Positions 48,435 to 57,357 of a DNA stretch of 64,000 bases are shown piece after piece. Source of the stretch: Candidatus Dormiibacterota bacterium (GTDB lineage: Bacteria > Chloroflexota > Dormibacteria > CF-121); assembly GCA_035544955.1 (NCBI GenBank), contig DASZZN010000034.1, positions 1 through 64,000 of the forward strand, given 5' to 3'. The notes beneath the pieces were generated by a model. That model saw only the letters and a program-made list of their open reading frames with translations, searched no databases and had not been told where the DNA came from. The first letter of the stretch is position 1. Each line of letters starts with the position of its first letter. The position numbers were made by a program, and so were the translations under genes.

Positions 48435-49468
48435 GAAAGCGGAGGGATTGTGAGGACGATCTTGCCGAAGTGTTCCCCGTGCTCCAGCAGCTCCTGCGCC
48501 TTCGCCGCCTGCTCGAGGGGGAGCGTCCGGTCGACGACAGGGCGCAGGGTTTTAGCCGCCAGCAACCGGTTCAACTGCTCCCAGTCGTGCGGGGTGCCCA
48601 TGGTCGAGCCGTAGATCGTGATTTGCTTGACGAAGATGCGGCGGATGTCCTCGTCCGGCTTGGGACCCGACGTGGCGCCGCAGGTGACGAGCCGGCCGCC
48701 TTTGGCCAGCGCCCGGATGCTCCCGGCCCAGGTGGCCGCGCCGACGTTTTCGATCACGACGTCGACCCCACGCTTCTGCGTGATGTCCCAGACCTCCTTC
48801 GAGAAGTCGGTCGCCTTGTGGTTGATCAGCACATCGGCGCCCATCGCCTTCGCCCGCTCGAGCTTTTCCTGGCTCCCCGAGGTCACGAAGACGCGCGCCC
48901 CGGCCTGCTTGGCGATCTGCAGCGCGGCCAGCGCCACCCCGCCGCCGATGCCGAGAATGAGCACCGACTCGCCCGGCTGCACGCGGGCCTTGGTGACCAC
49001 CATCCGCCACGCCGTCAAGAACACCAGCGGAAATGCGGCGGCTTCTTCGAAGCTCAGGCCTTCCGGGATGGGCCGGAGGTTGATTTCGGGCAGGACGACC
49101 GCCTGGGCGAAGGTGCCGTCCCGATGCTCGCCGAGAATCTCCCACTTGTCGCAGAGGCTGTGCTCGCCGCGAGCGCAGTAGTCGCAGGTGTGGTCGCTCA
49201 ACCCGGGGTCGAAGAAGACGCGGGTCCCGACCGGATACCGGCTCGTGCCGGGACCCGTCGCCGCCACCACTCCGGCGCCGTCCGCGCCGCCGATGTGGGG
49301 GAGGGGGACCTTGGGTACGCCGCCGCTGCGGGTGAAGATGTCCAAGTGGTTGAGGGCGGCCGCCCGCAGCGCGACCAGGACCTGACCGGGGCCCGGCTCA
49401 GGCTGGGGCGCGTCCTCGTAGCGCAACACCTCGGGGCCGCCGTGCTGATGGAAGCGAATCGCCTTCAC
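48431..49468 (-). CDS. Zinc-containing MDR alcohol dehydrogenase/quinone reductase
   Basis: A 345-residue medium-chain dehydrogenase. The N-terminal GroES-like domain has PHIGGADGAGVVAATGPG with the catalytic region, and CDYCARGEHSLCDKW supplies cysteines of the structural zinc site. The Rossmann domain shows VLILGIGGGVALAALQIAKQ, and the end LEHGEHFGKIVLTI is the MDR C-terminus. The substrate is unknown. It is first in a two-gene operon with the propeller lipoprotein (ATGA overlap), so both may act on one sugar or alcohol. Confidence 0.88.
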   Translation of the reverse strand: MKAIRFHQHGGPEVLRYEDAPQPEPGPGQVLVALRAAALNHLDIFTRSGGVPKVPLPHIGGADGAGVVAATGPGTSRYPVGTRVFFDPGLSDHTCDYCARGEHSLCDKWEILGEHRDGTFAQAVVLPEINLRPIPEGLSFEEAAAFPLVFLTAWRMVVTKARVQPGESVLILGIGGGVALAALQIAKQAGARVFVTSGSQEKLERAKAMGADVLINHKATDFSKEVWDITQKRGVDVVIENVGAATWAGSIRALAKGGRLVTCGATSGPKPDEDIRRIFVKQITIYGSTMGTPHDWEQLNRLLAAKTLRPVVDRTLPLEQAAKAQELLEHGEHFGKIVLTIPPLS

Positions 49469-49542
49469 GTCGCGTCATGCTACTCAACAACCGGGTGGTG
49501 GCGCCGTCCAGCGGCCGTCAGGCCGCCGCCCTTTCGGGCGTA

Positions 49543-49600
49543 CAGCACCGGCACCGGTGCTGCTCAGTCTCCGTGTGACGCTCGCGGGAACAACCCGCGA
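49543..49600. repeat. Two small inverted repeats in the divergent intergenic region
   Basis: CAGCACCGG-CA-CCGGTGCTG (49543-49562) and TCGCGGG-AACAA-CCCGCGA (49582-49600) lie between the MDR gene and the hybrid kinase. They could be operators or hairpins. The rest of 49469-49674 holds nothing I can name. Confidence 0.5.
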
Positions 49601-49674
49601 AAGAAGTTACGCAGCGTGACGTTGCAGTATCGAAACCCACAATCGCGAACGTGGTTGTGTCAAAAAATATGACC

Positions 49675-49680
49675 TATAAT
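49675..49680 (+). promoter_or_regulatory. Consensus -10 box for the hybrid kinase
   Basis: TATAAT is followed after nine bases by the GTG start at 49690, so transcription would begin at or next to the start codon. The -35 region is weak (TGGTTG at 17-base spacing). Confidence 0.6.
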
Positions 49681-49689
49681 GTCGCGCAC

Positions 49690-51309
49690 GTGACAGCCGA
49701 CCCCGAGATTCAATTGCTGAACCGGCTCGGTGGTCTCTTCTCCGCCTCGCTCTCACTGAACGACAACATCGAGGCGATGTTGCGAGCCACCTCCCAGATG
49801 GTCCAGTTCGATGCGGCAACCGTGTTCTTGCTCAACGAGGGCAGCCGGGAGCTGACTGCCACCGCCACCTACCCGCACCGCGACATGGTGCCCCACATCG
49901 CCCGCTTCGTCCTTGGCGATGGCATCCTGGGCTACGCCGTCGAGCAGCTCGAGACCCTCAATATTGCCGACGCCACCCTCGACCCGCGCTTCAAGATCCT
50001 CGATCAGAGCCGATCACCGCGCTCGCTCATGGTCCAGCCGCTGGCGACGACGCAGCGGGTGGTCGGCGCGATGACCATCTCGCGCCAGCGGGTCGACCCT
50101 TTCACCGAACTTGACGCCGCGATCCTCAAAGTCATCACCAACCAGGCCTCGATCGCGATCGAGAACGGACGCCTCTACGAGCAGCTCCAGAACCACCTCG
50201 GGGAGCTGGAAACCGCCAATGCCCAGATCGCCGAAGTCAGCCGGCTCAAGTCCGAGTTCCTCGCCAACATGTCCCACGAATTGCGGACGCCACTCAATGC
50301 CATCCTCGGATTCTCGGAGCTCCTTCGGGACGACCTCGCCGGCAAGATCACCGAGAAACAACGCCATGACTGTTTGGACAACATCTATAACAGCGGCAAG
50401 CACCTGCTCTCGCTCATCAACGATGTCCTCGACCTGACCAAGGTCGAGGCGGGCCGGATGGACCTGGTCTACGAAGAGTTCGGGGTCGACTCCGCCGTCC
50501 GCGAGGTGCTCAACGTCGTGCGCTCGCTGGCGATGAAGAAGGACATCGAGATCGGCTCCAGCGTCGAGCCGCAGGACGCCCTGTTGATTGCGGACAAGAA
50601 CAAGTTTAAGCAGGTCCTCTACAACCTCCTGTCGAATGCCATCAAGTTCACGCCGCCCTCCGGGAAGGTCGGCCTCCAGGCCTTAGTCCAGGGCACGGCG
50701 CTCCGGATCACGGTCAAGGACAGTGGCATCGGCATCCCCAAAGACGTCCAGCACAAGATCTTCGGCGCCTTCTACCAGGTGCAGAGCGCCAGCAACCGAG
50801 AGTACCCTGGCACCGGGCTCGGGCTAGCCCTGACCAAGAAGCTGGTCGAGCTCCACGGCGGCACGATCGACTTCGAGAGCGCCCCGGACCAGGGGACGGC
50901 CTTCACTGTCGAGTTCCCGCTCCGGCCCGGCCCCAGCAAGCGGAACCGGGTTTTGGTCGTGGAGGACAACCCCTCGAACCTGGACCTGGCCCGGATGGTC
51001 CTGGAGGGCAACGGCTTCACGGTGGACACCGCCTCGAACGGCCAGGAGGGCCTGGAGAAGGCCCGCCACCTCCGGCCCGACCTAATACTGATGGATATGC
51101 AGCTTCCCGGCGTTGATGGATTAGCGGTTACCCGCCAGCTCAAAGCTGACCCGGCCACACGGAGCATCAAAGTGGTCGCCCTGACAGCGAACGCGTTGAA
51201 GGGCAGCGAGGAGCAGGCGCTGGCCGCTGGGTGCAGTGGCTACATCGCGAAACCGATCGAACTCAAGAAATTCATGCTGCAAGTGACGAACTTTCTGGAG
51301 AAGGAGTAG
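49690..51309 (+). CDS. GAF-domain hybrid histidine kinase with C-terminal receiver
   Basis: A 539-residue soluble hybrid kinase. A GAF domain spans about 10-155 (SLNDNIEAMLRATSQMVQFD, IQ-type fold), followed by a short coiled coil (LYEQLQNHLGELETANAQI), the H-box MSHELRTPLNAILGFSELL, the HATPase with LLSNAIKFTPPSG and GTGLGLALTKKLVELHGG, and a receiver near 415-535 (VLVVEDNPSN, ILMDMQLPGVDGL, YIAKPIE). It has no transmembrane segment, so it senses a cytoplasmic ligand or redox state. GTG 49690 is chosen because the TATAAT box lies in the longer frame. The next gene encodes a DNA-binding regulator. Confidence 0.93.
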   Translation: MTADPEIQLLNRLGGLFSASLSLNDNIEAMLRATSQMVQFDAATVFLLNEGSRELTATATYPHRDMVPHIARFVLGDGILGYAVEQLETLNIADATLDPRFKILDQSRSPRSLMVQPLATTQRVVGAMTISRQRVDPFTELDAAILKVITNQASIAIENGRLYEQLQNHLGELETANAQIAEVSRLKSEFLANMSHELRTPLNAILGFSELLRDDLAGKITEKQRHDCLDNIYNSGKHLLSLINDVLDLTKVEAGRMDLVYEEFGVDSAVREVLNVVRSLAMKKDIEIGSSVEPQDALLIADKNKFKQVLYNLLSNAIKFTPPSGKVGLQALVQGTALRITVKDSGIGIPKDVQHKIFGAFYQVQSASNREYPGTGLGLALTKKLVELHGGTIDFESAPDQGTAFTVEFPLRPGPSKRNRVLVVEDNPSNLDLARMVLEGNGFTVDTASNGQEGLEKARHLRPDLILMDMQLPGVDGLAVTRQLKADPATRSIKVVALTANALKGSEEQALAAGCSGYIAKPIELKKFMLQVTNFLEKE

Positions 51310-51318
51310 GCGCGACCC

Positions 51319-52020
51319 ATGTCATTCCCGAAGACGATTCTGATGATCGAGGATGATGCCCCGACCCGGGAGGTCGTCCGGATGGCAATGCTGGGTCAAA
51401 ACCTCAACCTGATCGAAGCCGATACCGGCGAGAAGGGCATGGAGATGATCGAGAAGTCCGAGCCCGACCTGGTGATCCTCGACCTGAACCTCCCGGGGGT
51501 TTCCGGGATGGATGTCTGCCGCCAGCTACGGGCCGACGGCACCCAGGTCCCGGTCATCATGCTGACCGCGAAGAACGACACGATCGACGTCGTCGTAGGG
51601 CTCGAGGTGGGGGCCGACGACTACCTGACCAAGCCGTTTGAGGTACGGGAACTCTTAGCCCGGGTGGGCGCGCACCTGCGTCGGAGCGAGCAGGCGGTCT
51701 CGCAGGCACAGCCCAAGACGCGCTTCGAGTTCCCAGGCCTCATCATCGACATGAACAGCCGACAGGTGTGGCGCGAGGGCAAGGAAGTCGCCCTGACGCT
51801 CACCGAGTTCAACCTGCTGTCGTTACTGGCCTCGCAGGCGGGACAGGTGGTGAGCCGCGGCGAGCTGCTGCGCAAGGTGTGGGGCTACGAGGTCGAGATC
51901 GAGACGCGCACCGTCGACGCCCACGTCTACCGGTTGCGCAAGAAGATCGAGCGCGACTCCGAGAAGCCGCACTACATTCACTCCGTCCCGGGGATCGGCT
52001 ACCGCTTCGTCGCCGACTAA
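51319..52020 (+). CDS. OmpR/KdpE-type response regulator
   Basis: A 233-residue regulator. The receiver has IEDDA at 10-14, phospho-acceptor Asp55 in LVILDLNLPG, Thr in MLTAKN and Lys in YLTKPFEV; the winged-helix domain has ALTLTEFNLLSLLA and ends SVPGIGYRFVAD. It begins nine bases after the hybrid kinase gene and is the obvious phosphorelay target. No operator was recognised nearby. The following gene appears translationally linked. Confidence 0.94.
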   Translation: MSFPKTILMIEDDAPTREVVRMAMLGQNLNLIEADTGEKGMEMIEKSEPDLVILDLNLPGVSGMDVCRQLRADGTQVPVIMLTAKNDTIDVVVGLEVGADDYLTKPFEVRELLARVGAHLRRSEQAVSQAQPKTRFEFPGLIIDMNSRQVWREGKEVALTLTEFNLLSLLASQAGQVVSRGELLRKVWGYEVEIETRTVDAHVYRLRKKIERDSEKPHYIHSVPGIGYRFVAD

Positions 52021-52111
52021 CGAACCCATCTCCGCCACCCCTATCGAGCGGCTGATAGACGAGTATGGCCTCAACGGTCAGTGGAGCGAGCTTGGCGTCG
52101 TCCTCGACCGA

Positions 52112-53014
52112 ATGGACCGCCGCCGCCTGCCTGGCGGCGAGCAGGAGATGTGGTATCGGGCCCGTGGCATCGTCGAGTTCCGGACCAATCAGCGCGTCAG
52201 GGCCAGGGAGATCTTCGAGGAAGGGGTGCGGCAGTTCCCGACCTCAGGCTGGCTGAACTACGGGCTGGGCCAGGAGTATGAGGCGCAGGGACGCATCGAC
52301 GAGATGGCCGCCTGCTTCCGGCATGTCCGTCTGGAGCAGGTCGGGAGCCCCACGGTGCTGGCGATGGCTCGCTACCACTACTTGTGGAACCGTTTCGAGC
52401 TGGGCCAGCGGGTGATCCAGCCGATCTTCGACCACTACTACGAGCTGAAGATCGCGGACGACATGTTCCTCTACATGCGGGGGCTGCCGATGTTTGACGA
52501 GTCGTTCGGCTACCGGGCCACCTTCGCGCGGCTAGCCGGCAAGCTCGACCAGGCGCGGTACGAGCTCGCCCGGGCGGGAGCAGAGCTCAGCGACGCGGAC
52601 GTCGAGCGTCTTGGGCTGGATCTCGAAGCCACCAAGACCGGAAACTGGGAACCGGTGCTGGCCGATCTCGATTCGCTCCTCCCATCGCTCTCTGCCCGCT
52701 TGCCTAACGGACAGCTGAGGATGAAACAAGCGGTGTTGCGCGGTCGTTCCGCGATGACGCTGGAGGCCGCGCTGGCTGCGCTGGATGACGCTCAACTCAC
52801 ATCGAACGACCATCCCTGGTTGGAAGATGTCCGAACCCTTGCGCGGGCTGAACTGTTCCACCGTTTCGACAAGCCGGAGCGCGAGCAGGCGGCGTTATCG
52901 GAATTCTGGCCGCGCCAGGCGCTACTCTTCGAGCCAAACCACGCTTTTCACTTCGGCTTTCTCGACTACCAGGAAAAGTTGAAGCCGCGCTACCAATCAC
53001 ATCGCTATGCCTAG
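52112..53014 (+). CDS. TPR-like helical repeat protein
   Basis: A 300-residue protein built of helical pairs resembling TPRs: MWYRARGIVEFRTNQRVRA then REIFEEGVRQFPTSGWLNYG, and GQEYEAQGRIDEMAACFRHV. No enzymatic motif is visible. Natural-looking coding sequence extends upstream in frame (IERLIDEYGLNGQWSELGVV from about 52043) back to the response-regulator stop, without an ATG, GTG or TTG; the real start may therefore be non-canonical or reached from the previous gene. It probably mediates protein contacts in the same signalling operon; this is inference. Confidence 0.65.
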   Translation: MDRRRLPGGEQEMWYRARGIVEFRTNQRVRAREIFEEGVRQFPTSGWLNYGLGQEYEAQGRIDEMAACFRHVRLEQVGSPTVLAMARYHYLWNRFELGQRVIQPIFDHYYELKIADDMFLYMRGLPMFDESFGYRATFARLAGKLDQARYELARAGAELSDADVERLGLDLEATKTGNWEPVLADLDSLLPSLSARLPNGQLRMKQAVLRGRSAMTLEAALAALDDAQLTSNDHPWLEDVRTLARAELFHRFDKPEREQAALSEFWPRQALLFEPNHAFHFGFLDYQEKLKPRYQSHRYA

Positions 53015-53279
53015 GCGGAATGTGGTATCGGGCAAGCTTGTTGCCGACGTCGATCCAACACTCGAGGACTACATCGAAGCCGCCGCCCAGGCGGAGCACA
53101 TTCCTCTCGACGAGTACGCCGGCGCGCTGCTTCAAGTCGGCTGGGAAGCCGTCTTTGGATTCCGCCGCTCCGACCGGCTGAAGCGCGCGGCCTCGGCATC
53201 TCGTCAAGCCGAACTCCGGGCCAACTTCGTAAAGCTGCGGGCCAGCCTGACCCACAACGGCGCGAAAAACGGCGACTGA
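53007..53279 (+). CDS. Hypothetical small helical protein
   Basis: A 90-residue protein of unknown family, overlapping the previous gene by eight bases. The first half is acidic (DVDPTLEDYIEAAAQAEHIP) and the second basic (RRSDRLKRAASASRQAELRA), probably three helices. The overlap argues that it is translated. It is last in the kinase-regulator-TPR operon. Confidence 0.6.
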   Translation: MPRRNVVSGKLVADVDPTLEDYIEAAAQAEHIPLDEYAGALLQVGWEAVFGFRRSDRLKRAASASRQAELRANFVKLRASLTHNGAKNGD

Positions 53280-53294
53280 TCGATCCGTCGGGGG

Positions 53295-54671
53295 CTACGC
53301 CCCGATAGCGGCGATCTCCTCCCAGAGATGCAGCGCCGCCTTCCGGCCCAGGTAGAAGCTGTCCAGGTCGAGGCGCTCGTTGGGCGCGTGCGCAAAGCTA
53401 TCCGGTAAGACGAAGCCGATCAGCAGACACGGCGCCTCGAGCAGCCGGCCCATGACCTCGACCGCGCCAATCGAGCCGCCGGCGCGGATCAGGGCAGGAT
53501 CCTGACCGTAGACCGTACGCAAAGCCCGCTGCCCGGCGCCGATCAGGGGATGGTCGACGGGCGTGATCCACGGATCGCCGTGACCGCTGAGCTCGGTGAG
53601 GCTGACCCGTACGGTCTTTGGCTGAACCTCCTCGAGATAGCCCCGCAGCGCTTCGCTGATGGCCTTTGGATCCTGGTCAGGGACGAGGCGGCAGCTGAAC
53701 TTGGCGGCGGCCCAGGCCGGAATGATCGTCTTTGCGCCGGGCCCCTGATATCCGCCCCAGATCCCGTTAACATCGAGCGTTGGCCGCGCCCAGTTGCGCT
53801 CGGTCGGTGTGAAGCCCGCCTCGCCGTGCAGGGCCCGCAGGCCATAGGTCCGCTTGATCGCCGCCTCGTCAAAGGGCACGCGCGCGAACTGACGGCGCTC
53901 GTCGTCGCTCAGGGGCCGCACGCCGTCGTAGAACCCGGGCACCAGGACGTGGCCGGCCGCATCCTTGAGCCGGACCAGGATCTCGGCCAGGGCCTGAGCC
54001 GGGTTGGGTGCAATGCCGCCGAGGCTGCCGGAATGCAAATCGGTGTTGGCTGCCTCGACCCGGAGCTCGAAGTAAATCAATCCGCGCAGCGCGTAGGTGA
54101 TGGCGGGAAATCCCTTCGCCACCATGGCCGTGTCGCTGATGACGCAGTAGTCCGACTTGAGCCGGTCCCGGTTGGCTTGTACGAACTCCTCGAAGTGTGG
54201 GCTGCCGATCTCCTCTTCGCCTTCGGCGATCACTTTCAGATTGAGGGGCAGCTCGCCGGTCGTCCGTAGCCAGGCGTGAATCGCCTGCCAGTGCAGGGCG
54301 ATCTGTCCCTTGTCATCGGATGAGCCGCGCCCAAGGAGCACCCCATCTTCCTGATTCGGCTCGAAAGGTGGCGATTTCCAGAGGTCGAGGGGATCGACCG
54401 GCTGGACGTCATAGTGACCGTAGAGGAGCACGGTCGGCTTGCCGGGCGCCTTCAACCAGTCGGCATAGACGACCGGATGCCCGGCCGTCTCGATGACCTC
54501 GGCGTTCTCGAGTCCGACGCGCTGATACTGCTCGGCTAAGTGAGCGGCGGCGCGACGGACGTCAGCGGCGCGCTCCGGTTGGCTCGAGATGCTCGGGATC
54601 CTGAGAAAGTCTTCGAGTTCTCTGAGGCCTTGGTCGCGCGTGTCGTCAAGGAATTCTTCGGGCGCGGTCAT
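53295..54671 (-). CDS. M20-family metallopeptidase (dipeptidase/ArgE-like)
   Basis: A 458-residue di-zinc peptidase. [20 protein letters not shown] holds the first metal His and catalytic Asp, [18 protein letters not shown] the bridging Asp, and [17 protein letters not shown] the catalytic and metal Glu. The [20 protein letters not shown] segment is typical of the M20 dipeptidase branch (carnosinase-like). No signal peptide is present, so it is cytoplasmic. ATG 54671 is chosen because the longer frame reads into the neighbouring gene with no family sequence. It probably cleaves imported dipeptides. Confidence 0.9.
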   Translation of the reverse strand: MTAPEEFLDDTRDQGLRELEDFLRIPSISSQPERAADVRRAAAHLAEQYQRVGLENAEVIETAGHPVVYADWLKAPGKPTVLLYGHYDVQPVDPLDLWKSPPFEPNQEDGVLLGRGSSDDKGQIALHWQAIHAWLRTTGELPLNLKVIAEGEEEIGSPHFEEFVQANRDRLKSDYCVISDTAMVAKGFPAITYALRGLIYFELRVEAANTDLHSGSLGGIAPNPAQALAEILVRLKDAAGHVLVPGFYDGVRPLSDDERRQFARVPFDEAAIKRTYGLRALHGEAGFTPTERNWARPTLDVNGIWGGYQGPGAKTIIPAWAAAKFSCRLVPDQDPKAISEALRGYLEEVQPKTVRVSLTELSGHGDPWITPVDHPLIGAGQRALRTVYGQDPALIRAGGSIGAVEVMGRLLEAPCLLIGFVLPDSFAHAPNERLDLDSFYLGRKAALHLWEEIAAIGA

Positions 54672-54688
54672 TGCTGGCGGGGGCCTAG

Positions 54689-55618
54689 CTAGTAGATGAA
54701 GCCCAGCAGGTCGAGTCCGGCCGTGGACTTGATCGTGCGATAATCCAGCCGCCCCCATCCGCCGTAGTTCATCTCGGAAACGGTGAAGGAACCATCCGCG
54801 TTCACGGACTCGACGTACGCTACGTGTCCGACCGGCGAGGACCAACTGATGCCCTGCACCATGATGGCGCCCACCATCGGGACCTGGCCCTCGGCGAAGC
54901 CGAACTGCTGCGCGTTGTACCACCACTGCCAGGCGTTGCCAGACCACGGCACATAACGCTTGTGCGCGACCCACCAGGTGCAATAGCCGTAGGGGAACTT
55001 GCCGCCGGAGCCGTAGGTCGGGGTGTTGCTGTAGGTGATGGTGTAGTTCGTCACCTGCGGTCCGAAGCGGTTCCAGGTCACCGAGCGCACCGTCTTTTTG
55101 CCGATCCCCGGATCGGCCAGCGATGGTCCGACGCCGTCGGGCAGCATCACCATGGTGCCCGCCTTCAGGTGATCCGGATCCCGGATCAGGTTGAAATCGA
55201 TGATGTCCTGGACCTTGACGTGGTACTGGATGGCCAGGGCGCTCAGCTGGGTGTTCGCCTGGACCTTGACCAGGATCCCGTTGACAGGCGGCACCACGAG
55301 GCGCTCGCCCTGGACGACCGCGGTCACGTCGGTGACGTTGTTGGCCCAGCGCAGGGTGTCCAGCGTCAGTCCGTAGCGCCCCGCGACGCTCTGGACGGTG
55401 TCACCCGACTTGATGGTGTAGTAGGCGACATCGCGCCGCACCGGCGTGTCCACACTTGAAGTGCTCATCTTCATGATGAACCCACCCTGACTCAGGACCA
55501 CGTCGTCGACGTGCGTGGTCCGCAGTGAAACCGAAGGGGTGGGATTTGCGCCGTAGGCGGTGTCAGTGTGGAGTCGGTCGAAGGCTGTAAGTACCGGGAT
55601 CACGGCCGCCGCTAACAA
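54689..55618 (-). CDS. Secreted LysM-CHAP peptidoglycan hydrolase
   Basis: About 309 residues. A hydrophobic start is followed by two LysM domains (about 66-112 with YTIKSGDTVQSVAGRYGLT, and 115-161 with VQANTQLSALAIQYHVKVQD), then a CHAP domain with catalytic Cys213 in YGYCTWWVAHKR and His265 in VGHVAYVESV. It should cut peptidoglycan cross-bridges at the wall. TTG 55618 is the first ordinary start but gives a signal peptide without basic residues; a CTG at 55654, in frame and preceded by GGGGGAAG, would restore a normal one (AQSRFLTHTLVLLAAAV). Confidence 0.88.
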   Translation of the reverse strand: MLAAAVIPVLTAFDRLHTDTAYGANPTPSVSLRTTHVDDVVLSQGGFIMKMSTSSVDTPVRRDVAYYTIKSGDTVQSVAGRYGLTLDTLRWANNVTDVTAVVQGERLVVPPVNGILVKVQANTQLSALAIQYHVKVQDIIDFNLIRDPDHLKAGTMVMLPDGVGPSLADPGIGKKTVRSVTWNRFGPQVTNYTITYSNTPTYGSGGKFPYGYCTWWVAHKRYVPWSGNAWQWWYNAQQFGFAEGQVPMVGAIMVQGISWSSPVGHVAYVESVNADGSFTVSEMNYGGWGRLDYRTIKSTAGLDLLGFIY

Positions 55619-55692
55619 AACAAGCGTGTGCGTTAAAAACCGGCTCTGTGCCAGATCACTTCCCCCGTGATAGCCCGAGTTGGTTTTTCAGG

Positions 55693-55719
55693 ATGGTAGC
55701 ACAGGTTAGGCCGGCGCAA
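55693..55719 (-). promoter_or_regulatory. Candidate promoter for the LysM-CHAP gene
   Basis: On the minus strand, TTGCGC and TACCAT are separated by 16 bases, with predicted transcription start ~30 bases before the CTG at 55654. Confidence 0.4.
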
Positions 55720-55932
55720 GTGTTCGGGTGGGCTCCCAGGAAAGGTGGAAGCAGGGAAGTCGTGACAAAAATGTGAAAATGGGTCAGAGTAACGCTTGGC
55801 GCTCAGGAGGCGCACCGGCCGGGTTCGAATACGAAATGGGCAGGAAGGGGCCCACGGAGGCACCGTTTGGGGTTCGATAGGGCAGGAAGCACAAGCCCGC
55901 GCCTTAACAGTTGTAAATACTTCGGTAGGACT
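55720..55932. other. Intergenic region between divergent wall-hydrolase genes
   Basis: There is no gene here. The + strand contains GTGACAAAAATGTGAAAATG followed by a G/C-rich stretch with a tRNA-like GGGTTCGAAT, but no cloverleaf. A structured 5' leader controlling the M23 gene is possible; I could not match a known riboswitch. Confidence 0.4.
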
Positions 55933-57357
55933 GTGAACTCTCGACGCTCGGTGGTCGCCGGACCGAAGCGTGGGCGTAGAGTGGCGGTCCTACTGCTCAG
56001 TCTGGTTGGGCTGCTCGGCTTGCTGGTGGCACCGGCGGCGGTCCTGGCCGGCACGCCGGGGGCGTCACCCTCACCCTCACCCGGCCCGAGCCCGACGACC
56101 TCACCCGTCGCCAATCCGACCCAGCCGGGCCCCTCGCACTCACCCGCGCCCAGCCCGTCGCCGACCAACACGGGCCTTCTAAACCGGCAGCCCCAGGGCC
56201 AGCTGATCGCCGACCTCACGGCGTCCGAGGCCCATGCCCTGATGCTGGAGAAGTCCCTGAACCAGTCGGAGTTGAGCCTGATCGCGCTCGGCCAGCAGAT
56301 CGTCGACGCCGAGAAGCAGGTGGCCTCGCTCGATAGCCGAATCACCGCGGTCAGCGCGCTGCACGAGCAGGTCAGCACCCGGCTCCAGGCCGACCGCACG
56401 CAGCTCGCCACCATTATTCGGCGCCTCTACAAACACCAGGACAACTTCTTTGCCAGCCTCATCCGCTCCGGCGGCTTCGGCGGCTTGCTGGAGACCCTCG
56501 GCTACAGCGACGTCGTGCTGGATCGCGAGCGAAGCCTGATCCGGGCGGTACAGGCCGACGACGTCGCCCTGGCCCATGCGCAGGCGACGTTGGAGCGCAG
56601 CCGGCACGCCAAGAAGGACACCCTATCCCGGCTGGTGATCGTCCGCACCACCCTCGCCCAGGAGATCGCCAGCGAGCAGTCGCTCCAGACGCAACTGCAG
56701 GGAACGATCGACGAGGCGCTGGTGGCGCTCGATGCCATGCAGACCGACTCGCCGGATATGGCGGTGCGGCGGGCAAAGCTCGTCAAGATGAAGACCGACA
56801 GTGTGCTCAGCCAGATCGAGCAGGCAGTCTTCGCCCAGCAGGACTTCCAGCAGGCGGCCCAGCTGATCGCGGAAGACCCGGTGCTGGCCTCGACCGGGCG
56901 CCTGCTCTGGCCGATCCCGCACGCGACCATCACGCAAGGCTTTGGCCCGACGCCCTACGTGTTCGAGGCTTCCTATGCCGGATTCCCCCACTTTCATACG
57001 GGAATCGATCTGGCAGTGCCGCTGGGAACCCCGGTGTTCGCGGCGGCGGATGGCGTCGTCATGCTCGCCCGGCCCATGGCCGACAGCACCGGAACCCTCG
57101 TCGGATACGGGAACTACGTCATCATCCAGCACGATGCCGGCTTGAAAACGCTATACGGTCACTTGCTCACGATCGGGGTCAAGGAAGGTGACCTCGTCCA
57201 CCGAGGCCAGCTGGTGGGCCTGGTGGGCTCTACCGGCAACTCGACCGGGCCGCACACCCACTTCGAGGTTCGAATCGAGAACAGCCCCGTCGATCCCATG
57301 CAGCTGCTCCCGGACCTGGCTCCGCAGCCCGCGGCGCCCATTCCGGCCTCGCGCTAG
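55933..57357 (+). CDS. Secreted M23 metallopeptidase with coiled-coil domain (EnvC/NlpD-like)
   Basis: A 474-residue exported wall protein: a signal peptide (RVAVLLLSLVGLLGLLVAPA, cleaved near residue 40), a Pro/Ser-rich linker to ~80, a coiled coil from ~85 to ~300 (SEAHALMLEKSLNQ, LHEQVSTRLQADRTQLATII), then a LytM domain with zinc ligands in HFHTGIDLAVP (His and Asp near 355-359) and GPHTHFEVR (near 441). The catalytic residues look intact, so it may be a true endopeptidase rather than only an activator. GTG 55933 is preferred, with GGTAGGA just upstream. Confidence 0.9.
   Translation: MNSRRSVVAGPKRGRRVAVLLLSLVGLLGLLVAPAAVLAGTPGASPSPSPGPSPTTSPVANPTQPGPSHSPAPSPSPTNTGLLNRQPQGQLIADLTASEAHALMLEKSLNQSELSLIALGQQIVDAEKQVASLDSRITAVSALHEQVSTRLQADRTQLATIIRRLYKHQDNFFASLIRSGGFGGLLETLGYSDVVLDRERSLIRAVQADDVALAHAQATLERSRHAKKDTLSRLVIVRTTLAQEIASEQSLQTQLQGTIDEALVALDAMQTDSPDMAVRRAKLVKMKTDSVLSQIEQAVFAQQDFQQAAQLIAEDPVLASTGRLLWPIPHATITQGFGPTPYVFEASYAGFPHFHTGIDLAVPLGTPVFAAADGVVMLARPMADSTGTLVGYGNYVIIQHDAGLKTLYGHLLTIGVKEGDLVHRGQLVGLVGSTGNSTGPHTHFEVRIENSPVDPMQLLPDLAPQPAAPIPASR

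Noticed and set aside
55805-55860. GGGTTCGAAT resembling a tRNA T arm
   Set aside because: No acceptor, D or anticodon stems can be drawn around it.
55740-55932. A c-di-AMP (ydaO-type) riboswitch before the M23 gene
   Set aside because: The location is attractive, but the conserved sequence blocks of that class could not be found by eye.
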